Translations under genes and position numbers: made by a program | NCBI GenBank assembly: GCA_037013495.1 | Contig: CM072811.1 | Location: forward strand, 48,491,452 to 48,555,451 | Direction: 5' to 3' | Length of the DNA stretch: 64,000 nt | DNA from: Hippophae tibetana | Taxonomy: Eukaryota; Streptophyta; Magnoliopsida; Rosales; Elaeagnaceae | Shown here: positions 1-12,647 of the stretch, piece by piece | How positions within the stretch are numbered: position 1 is the first letter of the stretch | Layout of the letters: the number at the start of each line of letters is the position of its first letter | The notes under the pieces: model-generated | The model's input: the letters and a program-made list of their open reading frames with translations, nothing else | Told to the model about the DNA's origin: nothing | Database searches by the model: none

Positions 1-2685
1 TGGAATGGGACCCTTCAAACCACATTTTGATGCAACTTTCTTAGCAAAAGATTTAGATATTTTCCCAATACCATCAGAGAAAACATACTTAATTCCATCA
101 CTTTCAACTTCTATGTCTGGGATTTTGTCAATTTCACGCTTACTAACAGTTAATGTTTCCACAGAAGAACCAAAGGATTGACCCAATCGAGCTGCATATT
201 TTGCCACATTTCTTATCCCACGAAAATTCCCCATCCACTTTCTTACATCAGCAGCAGTTAGTCCCTCCCTAGAAGCAAACATCCAGGCTGAACTCTCTCG
301 TAATTGACTTGAAGAGAATGCAAGAAACTCAAATTTCTTATCACCAATTTTTATACCATTTTTGAGAACAGAAAGGATCCTTGTATAGATTGCAGTTCTC
401 CTACCCTCGTTCGATGCAGATGTACGTGGAAGCAAATCTGTTGAGAACATTTTCCCCATCTCTTCATCGACAAATGAAACACGAAGGAAGTTATTGATAT
501 CATCGGGATAATTGCGCAACACACGATTTGAGAGATTAACCTCTGGACCATAAAAATAAACTTTACACGGTGTTATTTGGACCCTCCTAACATATACCAA
601 TCCGGCATCCAAAGATATTGCTGATGATGTTGGAGGTTTCCTTGATGTACGGAACTTCCTATACTGGTCACAGAGCCACGCTGAAGGTTCATAGCAACAT
701 TCTCTTGAATTATAGAGCATCTCCAAAGCGCATTCAATAGACACATTATCAACTCTACGAGGATCAACCAATTGATAAAAGTTAACATCGAGTGCTGGTC
801 CAGGAAGACACCCATTCTGAACCAATAGGTTAATTTTAAACAATATTTCAAATGGCAAATCAACTCCCCGAGGAGGATGAATAATGGGGACTAGATCCAG
901 GTTGGGACAAAAAGTGCTACCAGGCTCCATTGTAAATTTCCCTTCATCTTTCTTGTAAAAAGCAAAGTTGTCTTTAAAATTTGGCAGAATGTCATCACTA
1001 GGAATCTCCAAACACAAAGCCGAAGACTGCCCAATACTGCATAGTGGTGTAAAATCGGTAGTACGGACCCATTCATCGTCGGATGTATCAATATCATGTT
1101 CAGTTTGTATACTGCCTGCATTTGTCTCATAAATCCGAGGAGCACCAACCAACTGATAGTATGTAGCATAGATAAAGTAAGAATCCTCTGGAAAATTAAC
1201 ATATATGTAAGAAATTATAAAGCATAACAAAGCTGCATAGAAAAGATTCCCATAAGAAACTCCAACTGCAAGGAAGGAACGGGAAGCTTGCTTAAATATT
1301 TATATTTATATGAGCTGTATGCAGCATAAGCGTATTTAAGAATCTTACTACATGCAGAAAAATAAATATAAAGCATTAGAAAGCTGCACAGAAATGATTC
1401 TCACAAGAAACCACATCTGCAAGAAAATGAGGAGCTCACTTTTAGATATTTCTGACAATGGATTCTCAGTATTGGATACTAAACCTATGTCTTTCAACGA
1501 AGTATCTAAGAAAAATATGAATTATAAATTGTAACAAAGTTACATGGATATGACTGGTTTAAGAAACTGAAGTTGCAAGAACTAAATGAGGAGCACACTT
1601 GCATATTTCAGATGATGGATTTTCAATAATGGATTCTAGAAACTATGCCCTTCAACGAGGCAAATATTGGAAGAGTATCTTACCAATTTAATCTACAAAG
1701 TATCTCAGCAAAAAAAAAAATCAAAAAGTAAACAAATCTAGTGAAAGAGCAGATGACAAATTTTTTTAACAGATTCAATAAACAAATACGACCATATTGA
1801 CATTAACTATTAGTTATTGAACTTTGTAACATACAGAATTTCCCATTGACAACAATGAACTTGAGAAAATTAGATTATACAAAGACATCACAAGATACAA
1901 ATATACAAAAGAAAGAAAAAGGACACAGCAAAACTTCAGTTGAACTCCAAGTCATTCTTACATAAACGAGTTTCTCTACACATAGCTCTGTGACACTTCT
2001 TCAATTCGTTAACAATAAGTTCATGCTAGAGAAAGCTCATAGAATGTGGGCAAATGCAAAAGCATTTAATCTCCATTTCAAGTACAACAGGACTAACACT
2101 AATAACAAAAGCATTAATATCCAATCCATATGTCACTCAAAAATTGGGCAAAGTAAAATCAATAACCTGAATCAGGAGATACTTGGCAGTCTGACCACGT
2201 GGACAATGTAGCACAATCTGCCAAATGTTTTCGTAGGATAGCTGGAGTTTATATTGAATGGAACCGTGGGAAAAATAAAATTGTAATTTCCGAAGTCCAC
2301 TTCCAAAATTTACAAAACCCTTCATCGCACTCCAGAGGATAGAAAACCTTTTCTTTGTGATTTGGCAGCCAAAATGCAGAATAGTATCTTGCAAACCATG
2401 TCGAATGGTTCTTGGCTTCAGCTCAATATCATAGTCCACATAACGAGCCTTGAGATCAAATCTTCGATACCGCAAGCGTCGCTTTCTAGCCAAAGAGATA
2501 ATAACATCAGCTTGATTGCTGGAGATGAATTGAACAAGAGCAGAAGATTTTGAGCTCGTATTAGTGGACGGTAGAACCTCAACAGCATAAACTGTTCCTT
2601 CCCCGGTACGTGTCTCCAGAAATTCCTTAACCATTTCTTCAGTAACCGAGGATGAAAATCTAGACAGTTGTATTATCTTCCCCAT
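1..2685 (-). CDS. RDR1: RNA-dependent RNA polymerase 1, 5' part (runs off left edge)
   Basis: Plant RDR1 copies single-stranded RNA into double-stranded RNA for antiviral siRNA production and is known to be induced by salicylate and virus. Exon 1 is 2685-2167 (173 codons, start MGKIIQL), exon 2 is 1152-1 (384 codons, open to the window edge); the 1014-bp intron has GT-AG ends and phase 0. The junction reads LLIQ/LVGAPRIYE, as in other RDR1 proteins. Residues 1 to about 100 form the RRM-like N-terminal domain; SYENIWQI follows. Exon 2 carries VYFYGPE, NRVLRNYPDDINNFLRVSF and, near the edge, the conserved FSDGIGKIS of the polymerase domain. The catalytic DLDGD motif would lie beyond the window. 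I see no break in the visible 557 codons. The start Met matches the family N-terminus (MGKTIQV-type). RDR1 identity is confident; orthology within the RDR1 group is inferred. Confidence 0.93.
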
Positions 2686-3683
2686 CCAATTCGAATATAT
2701 CTTAGTGAATTTGAGCTGGAATACCCTGAAAACTAGAATGAAAATTTTACAGTTGAGTCTTGAAAAGACTTACACTCATTTAGATTTCCAAATCAGAGTA
2801 AGTTGTCAAGCAGACTGAGCAGTAAAAGCCTTTACATGGATGATGGGTGTACTTGTACGTGTTTGCATAATTTATGCAAATAATTACCGATAATACCATA
2901 AAAGACACAATGATGGAACAATAAAAATTGAAGTTCTGTTTTATTTCATCTCAACACTTTAATAATAAACAGTTTCACTCCCAAACACAATATTACCGCC
3001 AGAATTATATCTATGCTTAAGTGTAAACCTCCGAATAGAATAGTCAACATTTTTTTTATTTTAGAGTAATAGTGTTATCTTGGCAACTGTAAATACATGA
3101 CTTGCAAACCTCAGGAGAATAAGACTAGAATAGCAAAGAATTGCAAACAGTTAAGTTTAAAAAATACCAAAGCTCTCCATAACGATAATGAATAAGTTAC
3201 TTGCAACAAATGGCCGGAGACAATAAACACAAGAAAAGAGTATATTTGTGTATGGTGTTTGTGTTCCCAGTCTAGTTGAAGCCAAAGCCTTGATTACTAT
3301 CCCAAGATTAGTAAACCAAGCAGAAGAAGGCAAACAAACTTTGGTTCTTCGTCGATCAGAGACATCCATGGTATGATAATAAGGAATTTTTCAAACCTTA
3401 GCCACAAATAAAAAGGGGTCCTCTCCAATATTCAAGTGATGATAATCATTCTGACCCAAGAATAAGGAAGCATTCAATGCATTATTTATACCAGAAAAGT
3501 TCCTCTGTTTTTTCCCGAGGAAACCATATATATTATATTAGCATTCAATTACAAGAGTACACAATGGAAAATACCTAAATATATCTTCAACCATTCATTT
3601 ATTAGGTTGGTGTTGATTTTCAACATTAACGCTCACCAATTAAAGGAAAAAAGAAAATCAATTTTAGCACTGCTCGCAAATAC
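2686..3683 (-). other. RDR1 leader region, no coding sequence
   Basis: Non-coding DNA just upstream of the RDR1 start. A pyrimidine-rich stretch ending TTTTCAG lies about 45 bases before the ATG on the minus strand (near 2731) and could be the acceptor of a 5'-UTR intron, with the leader exon in the 3900-4030 region. This is inference only. No gene or RNA gene is seen here. Confidence 0.4.
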
Positions 3684-3713
3684 ATATGTATCAATTTATT
3701 CACTTAACCAACC

Positions 3714-3812
3714 CACAATGCAGTAATGACTAAGAAAAAACACACAATGCAGTAATGACTAAGAAAAAACACACAATGCAGTAATGACTAAGAAAAAACA
3801 CACAATGCAGTA
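3714..3812. repeat. 29-bp tandem repeat, three units plus part
   Basis: The unit begins CACAATGCAGTAATGACTAA and recurs at 3714, 3743 and 3772, with a fourth partial unit from 3801. The spacing is exactly 29 bases and the units are nearly identical, so the array is young. The duplicated block at 15391 has only one full unit and a partial one. Confidence 0.93.
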
Positions 3813-4032
3813 AACAAACTAACATAAAGATAATGATCAGGAAAATCTACGCCAAAAGAAAAAAATGAAAACACAAACAGCTAAGAACAGAAATAGACAG
3901 TAAAGATAACAAAAAATAGAGTGAAGCCCACCAGTATGTTTTGCGCTTGATCAGAAACCCTTGAGCGAAAACGAAGAAATCGTGACAACAAGAAAGCAAA
4001 TGAAAAGAGGAAAGTATCCACCATTCCCATCT

Positions 4033-4049
4033 GGTCAATCTCGGGTCAA
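4033..4049 (-). promoter_or_regulatory. Pair of W-boxes upstream of RDR1
   Basis: Two TTGACC motifs on the minus strand at 4038-4033 and 4049-4044, 11 bases apart. TTGAC[C/T] is the core bound by WRKY factors, which fits the known salicylate and pathogen induction of RDR1 in other plants. Their place in the RDR1 promoter is inferred. The same pair is kept in the orphan copy at 15660-15676. Confidence 0.5.
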
Positions 4050-4243
4050 TCTTCTTTCCCTAAAAAATTAAAATATTTCTTAAACAGTTTTTCTTGGTGC
4101 TGAATTGGTACACTAATTTTAACAAATTATACATTGCAAGCTTTTAAGTAATATTTAAAATTCCATTAAATTTGAAATTATTACATCAAAAATCTTATCA
4201 AACTTATAATATTTCATTTTTAAAAGCGAATGCATGTACGTTA

Positions 4244-4742
4244 TTTCGAGTAAAATTTAGAATACATAATTCTAAATTTACTAATATTTGATCTAAATAA
4301 GTAAACAAATTACTTGTATTATACTCACGATAAAAGACACTATAATATTTTTTAAAGTCAACTTACAAATTGAAGAGAAATAAAATCATACAAAGAAAAA
4401 ACTCTCAACTCATACTCAAACTAAGAATACAAAAACTTATTTTTTTTAATAGAATAATTAAACCAAATACAAGGTAGATTATTTATAGTCATCATCATGC
4501 AATCTACACTACACAAATATAAAATTAAGAAATAATTCTAGTCACACAAATATTATCTACACAGTTCTTTTTTCTACATTCTTTAATCACTTAATTTATT
4601 TTCCTACATCCTTTAACCACTTAATTTATTTTCCTACAACCTTCAACCACTTAATTTATTTTCCTACATCCTTCAACCACTCTATTTATTTTCCAACATC
4701 CTTCAACAACTTCATTTATTGGGTTGATGTTGATTTCCAACA
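4244..4742 (-). repeat. 3' LTR of Copia copy 1
   Basis: About 499 bp, matching 8692-9140. The inner end is the usual TGTTG form (CCAACA on the plus strand) next to a purine tract on the element strand. It holds five units of a 30-bp minisatellite (about 4571-4720), against three units in the 5' LTR, which accounts for most of the length difference. Confidence 0.88.
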
Positions 4743-7700
4743 CTCTCCCTCAACACCAACTCTCACTATTTTTATTGTACTAAGTTAACGACGAAACATT
4801 TTGAACTTAAACTTTTTGTGAACAAGTCTGCAACTTGATCAGCTGTCTTGATTTGCCTCATCTCAATTTCTTCTTGCAAAACTTTTTCTCTAATAAAGTG
4901 GTAGTGCACTTCAACATGCTTAATTCTTGCATGAAAGACTGGATTCTCTCCTAAATGAATTGTCGATTGATTATCACAGTATAATAGAACTGCATAATCT
5001 ATTAGTTGTTATAGATTATTCATTAGTTGTATCAACCATGTACTCTCTTGAGCTACCATTGTCGTTGCTCGATACTCAACTTCAGTGATTGATAATGATA
5101 TTGTCGGTTGTCTTTTGCTACACCAAGAAATTGTTCCAAAACCAAGTTTAAACATATACCCAGTTGTTGATCTCCTGGTGTAATGATCTTCTTCATAGTC
5201 ATCATCGCAGTAACCAACTAACTTGTCGTCTCCACATTTTTTGTACAAAAGACTATAGTCAATTGTACTCTTTACATATCTTAGTATCCGTCGAACTATT
5301 TCCAAATGAGGCTTCTTTGGATTTTGCATATACTCACTCATTACATTAACTGCATAAGAAATGTTAGGTTGAATTAAGGTTAAGTAAATTAGATTGTCTA
5401 CCAATTTTTGATACATTTTCGCATCTTTCAAAAATTTTCCTTCATATGCACACATTTTGGCATTTGGTTCCATCAATTGGTTTGCATTCAAGCATTCCGA
5501 ACCTCTTCATCAAATCTTTGGAATATTTTTGTTGACAAAGAAATATTCTTTCTTGTGTGCAATCAACCTCTAGATCAAGGAATTGCTTGAGCTGTCCAAG
5601 TTCCTTCATCTGGAAATGGACTAATAAATTCTTCTTTGTTAAAAGAATTTTTGCCTCATCATAACCAGTTATGATTAAATCATCTACGTATACTAGTACT
5701 ATAGCTAGCTTTTCTTCATTGGCTTTTACAAACAAGCTGGAATCTACAAGTGTTATTGAATAACCATTTTGTGTTAAAAATTCAACAATCTTACCATACC
5801 ATGCCATGTGTGCTTATTTCAATCCATAAAGTGCTTTTCGTAGCTTACACACATATTCATGATGATCTTGGCTCTGAAAACCCATTGATTGGATCATGTA
5901 GATCTCATGATCTAGCTCTCCATAAAGAAAAATATTCTTCACATCCATTTGCCATAAATTCTCGTATTTGTTGGTTGCAAGTGCAAGTAGGACTCGTACA
6001 GTTGTAAGTTTTTCCATCGAACTAAACGTTTCATCATAACCTAGTTCGTACTGTTGAGAGAAACCATAAGCTACAAATCGTGTCTTGTATCTCTCAATTG
6101 ACCCATCTGGACGATGCTTTATCTTGTAAACCCATTTACAGGATATGGGTTTCACATCTCTTGATTTTTGCACCAGATCCTAAGTTTGATTTTGCTAAGT
6201 ACATCGATCTCTTCTTTCATAGATGTCATCCACTTAGATTTTTGTGATACTTATTCGAATGTCTCACGTTCTATTGCTTCTTCAACTATGGTTGCATTGG
6301 CATATTTGGGATTTGGCCTTCATGTTCTTGTTGCCCTAAGGAGTTGATTCTTCCGTTTCACTAAGCCTACCTTCTTCATTTAGTTGTCGATATATGCCAG
6401 TTTGCCAAGGATTTTGAGTTACTCTTTGTTTGGCACCATCATCATTTGAATCTCTGGATTCATCTAAATTTGGTTGGAATTGAATAGTATCCTCCCCCAT
6501 CTTTTGTTACAGCTTGTCTCCAAATTCTCTCAAGTTTGGCAACGCCTCCTTCTCTGAGGACCACAAGAAGATGCTTCATCGAACACCACATCTAGTGAAG
6601 TATAGCATCTTCCACTCGTTGGATCACAACATTTCCACTCTTTTCTCTACCTGTTGTATCCCACAAAGATACATTTAACAGCTTTCTTGTCAAATTTGCT
6701 CCGTAAATGATCAGAAACAAATACATAACATGCACAGTCAAATACTTGAAAGTAGCTAACTTTAGGTTTCATGTTCCACAGTTTCTCAAAGGGTGAAATA
6801 AATCCTAACCTTGGTTGAGGGAGTCTACTGATTACAAAGGTTGCAATCCTCATCGGTTCAGCCCAAAACCTCTCAAGTACATTCTTTTCATGTAGCATAC
6901 TCCGACAAATTTCTGCAAGATGCCGATTCTTTCTCTCCGCTACACCATTTTGTTGTGGCATGTTGGCACAAATGTACTGATGATGTATCCGATATTCCCT
7001 TAGGTATTGAGAGAACTCGTTTAGCTATATTCTTCGTCGTTGTTTGTGCGCAAGCAATGAATCTTCTTTTCTACTTCTTCTTCAGTTGACTCTTTGAAAT
7101 CTTTAAACTTTGAGAATACGTTACATTTTATTTCATAAAAAAACCCACACATATCTTAAGAAGTCGTCAATGAAATGTCACCATGTATCACATACCTCAA
7201 ATTGATGGTTGCTTAATGGGCCCGAATATATCAGAGTGAACTAATTCTAATGGTTCTTGTACTTTAAACTTTGATTCCTCATGCACAGACCGTGTTTGTT
7301 CGCACGTCTAGTTGAGGAAACCCTTTAAGCATTGACTTCTTCACTATCACACTTAGCTTGGAATAACTAACGTGAACTAACTGTATATTCCATATATCTG
7401 CTATCTCATCTTCTTATCCTATCTACATATGCAAATTCTGCTGACATGTAGACTGATTCCAATCGTTGCCCCTCCATTGTAGGTGTTTCTGAGATTTTGA
7501 GATCACGATACACCTTCGCGTCTCGGGGATTGAAAAAGACATTGTGGATTGAGCCATATATAGCAATTTTTTCTTCATTCCTAGGACATGATAAATATCT
7601 TGAAGTGGTACTTGGTTAGTATTATATCGAGGCATAACTATCATCTTACCGATGTGGGCTATCGGTAACCTTGAGTTGTTAGCTATCACAACTACACGAC

Positions 7701-8675
7701 CTCCCTTATACTCAGACATGCTTTCCAACTTTTGTTTGTCACCCGCCATATGATTTGAGCAGCCCGAATCTACGATCCATTCATTCTTGTAGTTAATCTA
7801 TTTTGATGTTGTTACCATAAGAGCTAATTTTTCTTCTTCTGTAGCGAATAATGCTTCGGCATCTCAACCATCTTCGCTATGTTCTTAGAACTGAAAGTAG
7901 TTGTATTACTTTCAACATGTTTTTCTTACTCCAACAATCTTTTGCTATGTGACTCATCTTTCTACAGTTGTAACATTCACAATCAAATTTTCTATTGTTA
8001 TTGCGATTCTTCCAAGCTCCCCCTGGATAAAGACTTATCCCATTTGCTTAGCCATACCTTCTTGACTGACTAGCAAATTCTCAAACTCAACAAGAGATGG
8101 TTGTGTCGGCCATCCTTATATAGCGGTAATAAACCCTCGATATTTAGGCCTCAAACCATAGATAACTATTCTTTTTATCCTGGTTTTCCCAATAGGAGCT
8201 TTCAGATCTAACTTTGAAATTTCGCGTCATAACGAATTCATCTTGTGAAAGTATTAGGAAATCGCCATGTCGCATTGCACCATCGATAACAACTCGTTCT
8301 CGAGAAGTTGTAGTCTTGTGTCATTTTTCTTTTAAAAGAGTGTAACAAGAGTGTCTCATGCTTCATTCGGCGTTTTGGCATCACAAATGTGTTCTAACAT
8401 TTCTTCTTCAATTGTGGTTTTTAATGCAAACATCGCTTTGCCTGCTTTAATTTTCCACTTCTGTAAGATGTCATTTGCATATTCTATTATTGGCTGTGTA
8501 ACTTCGTCACCACCACCAACCTTTCACAAGTCTTGACCTTGTAGGTAAGACTTCATACATGTTGCCCATGTGTTAAAGTTTTTATTGTTGAGCTTCTTGA
8601 TTCCTCCAACTACTTGAAGATCACCAAACTCCCAACAACTCAAGATAGCTCCACTAAGAACGATCATTGACCGTC

Positions 8676-8690
8676 CCGTTCTGATACTAA
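8676..8690 (-). other. Primer binding site of Copia copy 1
   Basis: Directly inside the 5' LTR the element strand reads TTAGTATCAGAAC, close to the TGGTATCAGAGC complement of the 3' end of initiator methionine tRNA that most plant Copia elements use. Confidence 0.75.
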
Positions 8691-8691
8691 A

Positions 8692-9140
8692 TGTTGAGTA
8701 AAATTTAGAATACACAACTCTAAATTTACTAATATTGGATTCAAATAAGTAAACAAATTACTTGTATTATATCCATAACAAAAGACACTATAACATTTTT
8801 CAAAGGCAACTCACAAATTGAAAAGAAATACAAACACTCAAAAAGAAAGGTCTTAACTCACACTCACACTCAAACTAAGAATACAAAGACTTATTTGTTT
8901 TTTTTTATGAAATGATTATACCAAATGTAAGGTAGACTATTTATAGTCCTCATCATGCAATCTACACCACACAAATATAAATTTAAGAAATAATTCTAGT
9001 CCCACAAATATTATCTACACATTTCTCTTTTATACATTATTCAACCACTCAATTTATTTTCCTACATCTTTCAACCACTCTATTTATTTTTCTATAACCT
9101 TCAACCATTTCATTTATTAGATTAGTGTTAATTTTCAACA
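8692..9140 (-). repeat. 5' LTR of Copia copy 1
   Basis: 449 bp bounded by TGTTG and CAACA. It matches the 3' LTR at 4244-4742 over its whole length except the minisatellite, which has three 30-bp units here. It is followed by TATTA, the likely target-site repeat. Confidence 0.88.
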
Positions 9141-12100
9141 TATTATATTATAAGTAATATACATTATCGATTCAATAAATATATTAAATTTAAAAAATAT
9201 GACATTAAAGGTTTTCAAATTTTAATATTTTACTTTTTAAACTTTAGTCAATCTTCAATATAATATTATATAAAAGGTAATTTAAATGTTAGAATGATTT
9301 AATAAAAGTTTATTTTTTATAAATTTATAATAAATTATAATTGTTGTAATATAATTATATCAAATAAAAGATATTAACACATTAATTATAATTGTGAAAC
9401 ATATTAGTATATCATATTTTTATTTGGTAAAGTAATATATAATTATGATATATAAATTTTTAATTTACTTCCCCTTTCAGGTTTTAGTGAAAGATGTAAG
9501 CACCGTGGCTTTATAAAAGGCAAAAATAAAATAAAATAAAACTATAATTTATTTGAATTTTGGTAATTCCTTGTTACCATTATAAAAATACGATTAAAAA
9601 AGGTTAAATTTAGGTTATATATTAATTTTTTAATAATTTAATCTTATTTTTATTAACATGTTATATTATATATTCATAAGTATATATTGTATTATATTTT
9701 TTCATTTATTTTCCTTTATGAGATTTTATCCGTTACGAAATCCACTCTAGTTATTTTTATCCCGATAAATTTATTTTATTTTTTTAATTAATCAAGATTA
9801 GGGATTATTAATTTTCATTTTGATTTAAATATAGTGTGAATTTTTTTAAATATAATTTCATCTAATATAATTTTTCAGTATATTTTCATTATTATTTAGA
9901 TTCTTTTTATTTGGGTCTAATCTTAATGATCTAGACATAACATTTTATTCGTTAAAAGATATAATGATAATTTAAGAGTCCAATATAGTAGAATTGATGA
10001 AGTTTATTCAAAACATTATTGTACTTATTGTAAAAATTCAAACAAATATAAAGTCGAGATGAATATTTTAATATCAACAGTGAAATGATTCAAAATGATT
10101 AGTATATTTGCTCATTTTAATTATATAATTAAATTTTAATGAATAAACTTAATTTAAGTTTTGTATAGTTTTTTTCTTTTTTAATTGCATATTTGCATTA
10201 AACAAATAATAATGAAGAAAATAATCCCAGTTAAAAATATCAAAATAAAAATTAAATAAAAATATATAATATTATTGTTGTCATATTAATAAAATATGAT
10301 ATGAAAAAATAAATATAAAAATTAAGTATTATCTTAAATAAGTCTAATACTTATCTTATCACCCACCTAGCTTGATGCAACTCATTGGTTGTTTTTAAGT
10401 TGGGCAAATTTACAGAGTGTGCCCTAAGTGATAATTGCTCCTGTGTTCTTTAAATAAATTGTACTGTTTTAAAAATAAAATAGTCAATTTTTTTAATAAA
10501 TAGTAAAAATGATATTGAAATGTTCATAATATTTTTCTACGTACAATAAAAATTATATAAAAAAATATTAAGGATGTAAATATAGAATTTTTTTTATCTA
10601 AAATTAACTAATTTTATATAATATTTTTTTTACCAAAATGATGTAAAGATGAGATTAACCCTTATTTTAGTACAATTTTGATAAAAAATAATTTTTTTAA
10701 TAAATCAGTAGTCTAATATGAGAAGTTATTTATTTAGTGTAAGATGAAATTGGTTCAGTATTTCACAATGACTTATAACAATAGTGATAAGTCTTATTTC
10801 AAAGCAATTTTGTCAAAAAATAAAATTCATTATAAATCATTAGTTTGATATAAAAAGATATTGGTCTAGTGTCAAAAATCTTACTATTGACATCAAATAT
10901 TATAGTAAGATTTATTATAATAATACAATGACTTGTCATAATAGTGATAATCTTTATCTCATAAGTAATTTTAATAAAAAATAAAATATATTATAAGTAT
11001 TTTACTAATATAATATATCATTCTTAAATAAAAGCAAGGAAATGATGAAAATCTCATCCTTGTCGTGAGTTTATAATTTATCTTTGATCTTTCTTTAAAA
11101 TTATTTTGAAAATATATTGAAAAATCTCTAATAAAAAAATAGTGAGTCTTAAAGAAGAAGTTAATGGAAAATTAAGTAAAATTTTAGGTATTATTTATAA
11201 ATTTTGAATAATTTATATATTTTTATTTATAAAAATAAATGATAAATACTATTGTAAAATTTAAGTCAATAAACCATGAAAAATAAAAGAAAATTATAAA
11301 AAAAAAATCTTAAGATTCATAATATTTCAATAATCTTGAATCGAAATGATAACAATTTTATTTAAATTGCATTTAAAATAACATATAACATTTTTAATAA
11401 TTAAAATGTATGAGATAGAAATAAAAAAAATATTATTTTTATGGTTATAATTTTTAAGAATATTATTTTTATTGTTTTCACAAAAATAAATAATATTTAT
11501 ATGATATATATATATATAACTTTATAATATATATTATACATTACAAAATATTAGATTAAATTTTAAATAATTAAATCTATAAATAAATTTATATTTTATT
11601 AAAATGATATATATTGTTTAGAGAAGAGAATGGAAATGTAATTTCGTCCTTACCTTATCTCCTGTTATAAAAATATGAATACATATTTCTATTTTCCATT
11701 ATCTATTTTGTTGCCTTCGCTCTTAACATCAATTATAAAGTTCTTTCAAATATTTATACTCTGGATCAAAATTCACAATTTATACTTTATCTCTCAATTA
11801 AGAGAATAAATAATGTTAATATTATATAAATTTATATTTATATTTATATTCACACTAATTATTGTATAACATATCACTAAATTTTTTGAAATATTAATAT
11901 TTTTTTTATTTATAAAATTATTTAGTCATTTATCGTATTATAATTAATGTAAATGTAAATTTAAGTTTAAGTTTAAATTTATACGATCTTAACATTATTA
12001 CAAAGAGAGATAGTTCAAAATTTATGTGACCAACATTGTTATTAACCAAGTTTTTGTTATTTTTAAACAAAATAATATAAAATAATAAAATTTAATTGCA

Positions 12101-12237
12101 CAAGAGTCACGAGATGTACGCGATCATATGATTATCCTTACTACTATCTTATAATTTAATTAAACATGTCATAAATAAAAATTAGTTTCTTAAGCTCTAA
12201 ATCATTTTCATAATTTAAAAACATTATTAAACTCTTA
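9141..12237. other. AT-rich intergenic DNA, no gene seen
   Basis: Very AT-rich sequence with no open frame of note and no RNA gene. A slightly GC-richer patch lies at about 10365-10445. The only internal structure I can support is a weak repeat at 10765-11040, listed separately. Confidence 0.6.
10765..11040. repeat. Degenerate direct repeat, about 160-bp period
   Basis: Motifs such as ACAATGACTT, ATAGTGATAA and CAAAAAATAAAAT recur in the same order starting at 10765 and 10925. A shorter related stretch begins near 10671. The copies are diverged and indels are common. Confidence 0.45.
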
Positions 12238-12647
12238 AAGGACATTATAACATCTTTTAAAAGTAACTCACAAATTAAAGAGAAATACAAATTCTCAAAG
12301 AAAAAACACTTAACTCACACTCACTGTGAGAATGCAAAAACTTATTTGTTTTTGATGTGATGATTAAACCAAATACAAAATAAGTTATTTATAATCCTTA
12401 GCATGCAATTCACACTATACGAATATAAAACTAAGAAATAATTCTAACGACACAAATACTATCTACACAATTCTCTTTTTTACACTATTCAATCACTCAA
12501 TTTATTTTCTTACATCCTTCAATCACTCAATTTATTTCCTTACATCCTTCAACCACTCAATTTATTTTCCTACATTCTTCAACAACTCCATTATTTTTCT
12601 ACATCCTTCAACCATTTATTTTATTGGATAGATGTTGATTTTCAACA
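12238..12647 (-). repeat. Copia LTR fragment (solo, incomplete)
   Basis: This matches most of the LTR of the two Copia elements, with the same order of motifs, the 30-bp minisatellite (about four to five units) and the TTTTCAACA end. No coding region adjoins it, so it is a fossil LTR left alone, directly joined to the duplicated block at 12648. Confidence 0.8.

Larger units (their letters stand above)
3684..4243. repeat. RDR1 upstream segment, copy 1 of a duplicated block
   Basis: This stretch is repeated at 15361-15862 at roughly 90% identity by eye, including a GC-richer core (about 3900-4055) that looks like a promoter and leader rather than intergenic filler. It sits between the RDR1 leader and the Copia element. 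The match continues directly into the 3' LTR of the Copia element in both places, so host flank and element were duplicated together. Confidence 0.85.
4244..9140 (-). mobile_element. Ty1/Copia LTR retrotransposon, copy 1 (broken fossil)
   Basis: A Copia element of about 4.9 kb reading leftwards. Parts in element order are: 5' LTR 9140-8692, tRNA-iMet-like primer site, gag with a CCHC zinc knuckle (about 8690-7900), protease with a DSG motif (about 7800-7400), integrase (about 7330-6600), reverse transcriptase with YVDD (about 6200-5440), RNase H (about 5400-4800), polypurine tract (4752-4743) and 3' LTR 4742-4244. The domain order protease-integrase-RT-RNase H defines Copia. The coding region is broken at many points (of the order of ten) and cannot be active. 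By eye the two LTRs differ at about one base in nine, which suggests an age of several million years. The target repeat is probably TATTA (9141-9145), with a diverged CGTTA on the other side. I cannot assign a clade with confidence. Confidence 0.93.

Noticed and set aside
351-1202. Minus-strand frames of 66 to 103 codons at 351-551, 573-863 and 891-1202
   Set aside because: They are shadows of RDR1 exon 2, which is open in another minus-strand frame through the whole of 1-1152 and reads as RDR1.
3847-4038. 63-codon minus-strand frame with a hydrophobic run
   Set aside because: It lies in the RDR1 promoter or leader core, has no family match, and the frame is not kept in the duplicate at 15361-15862.
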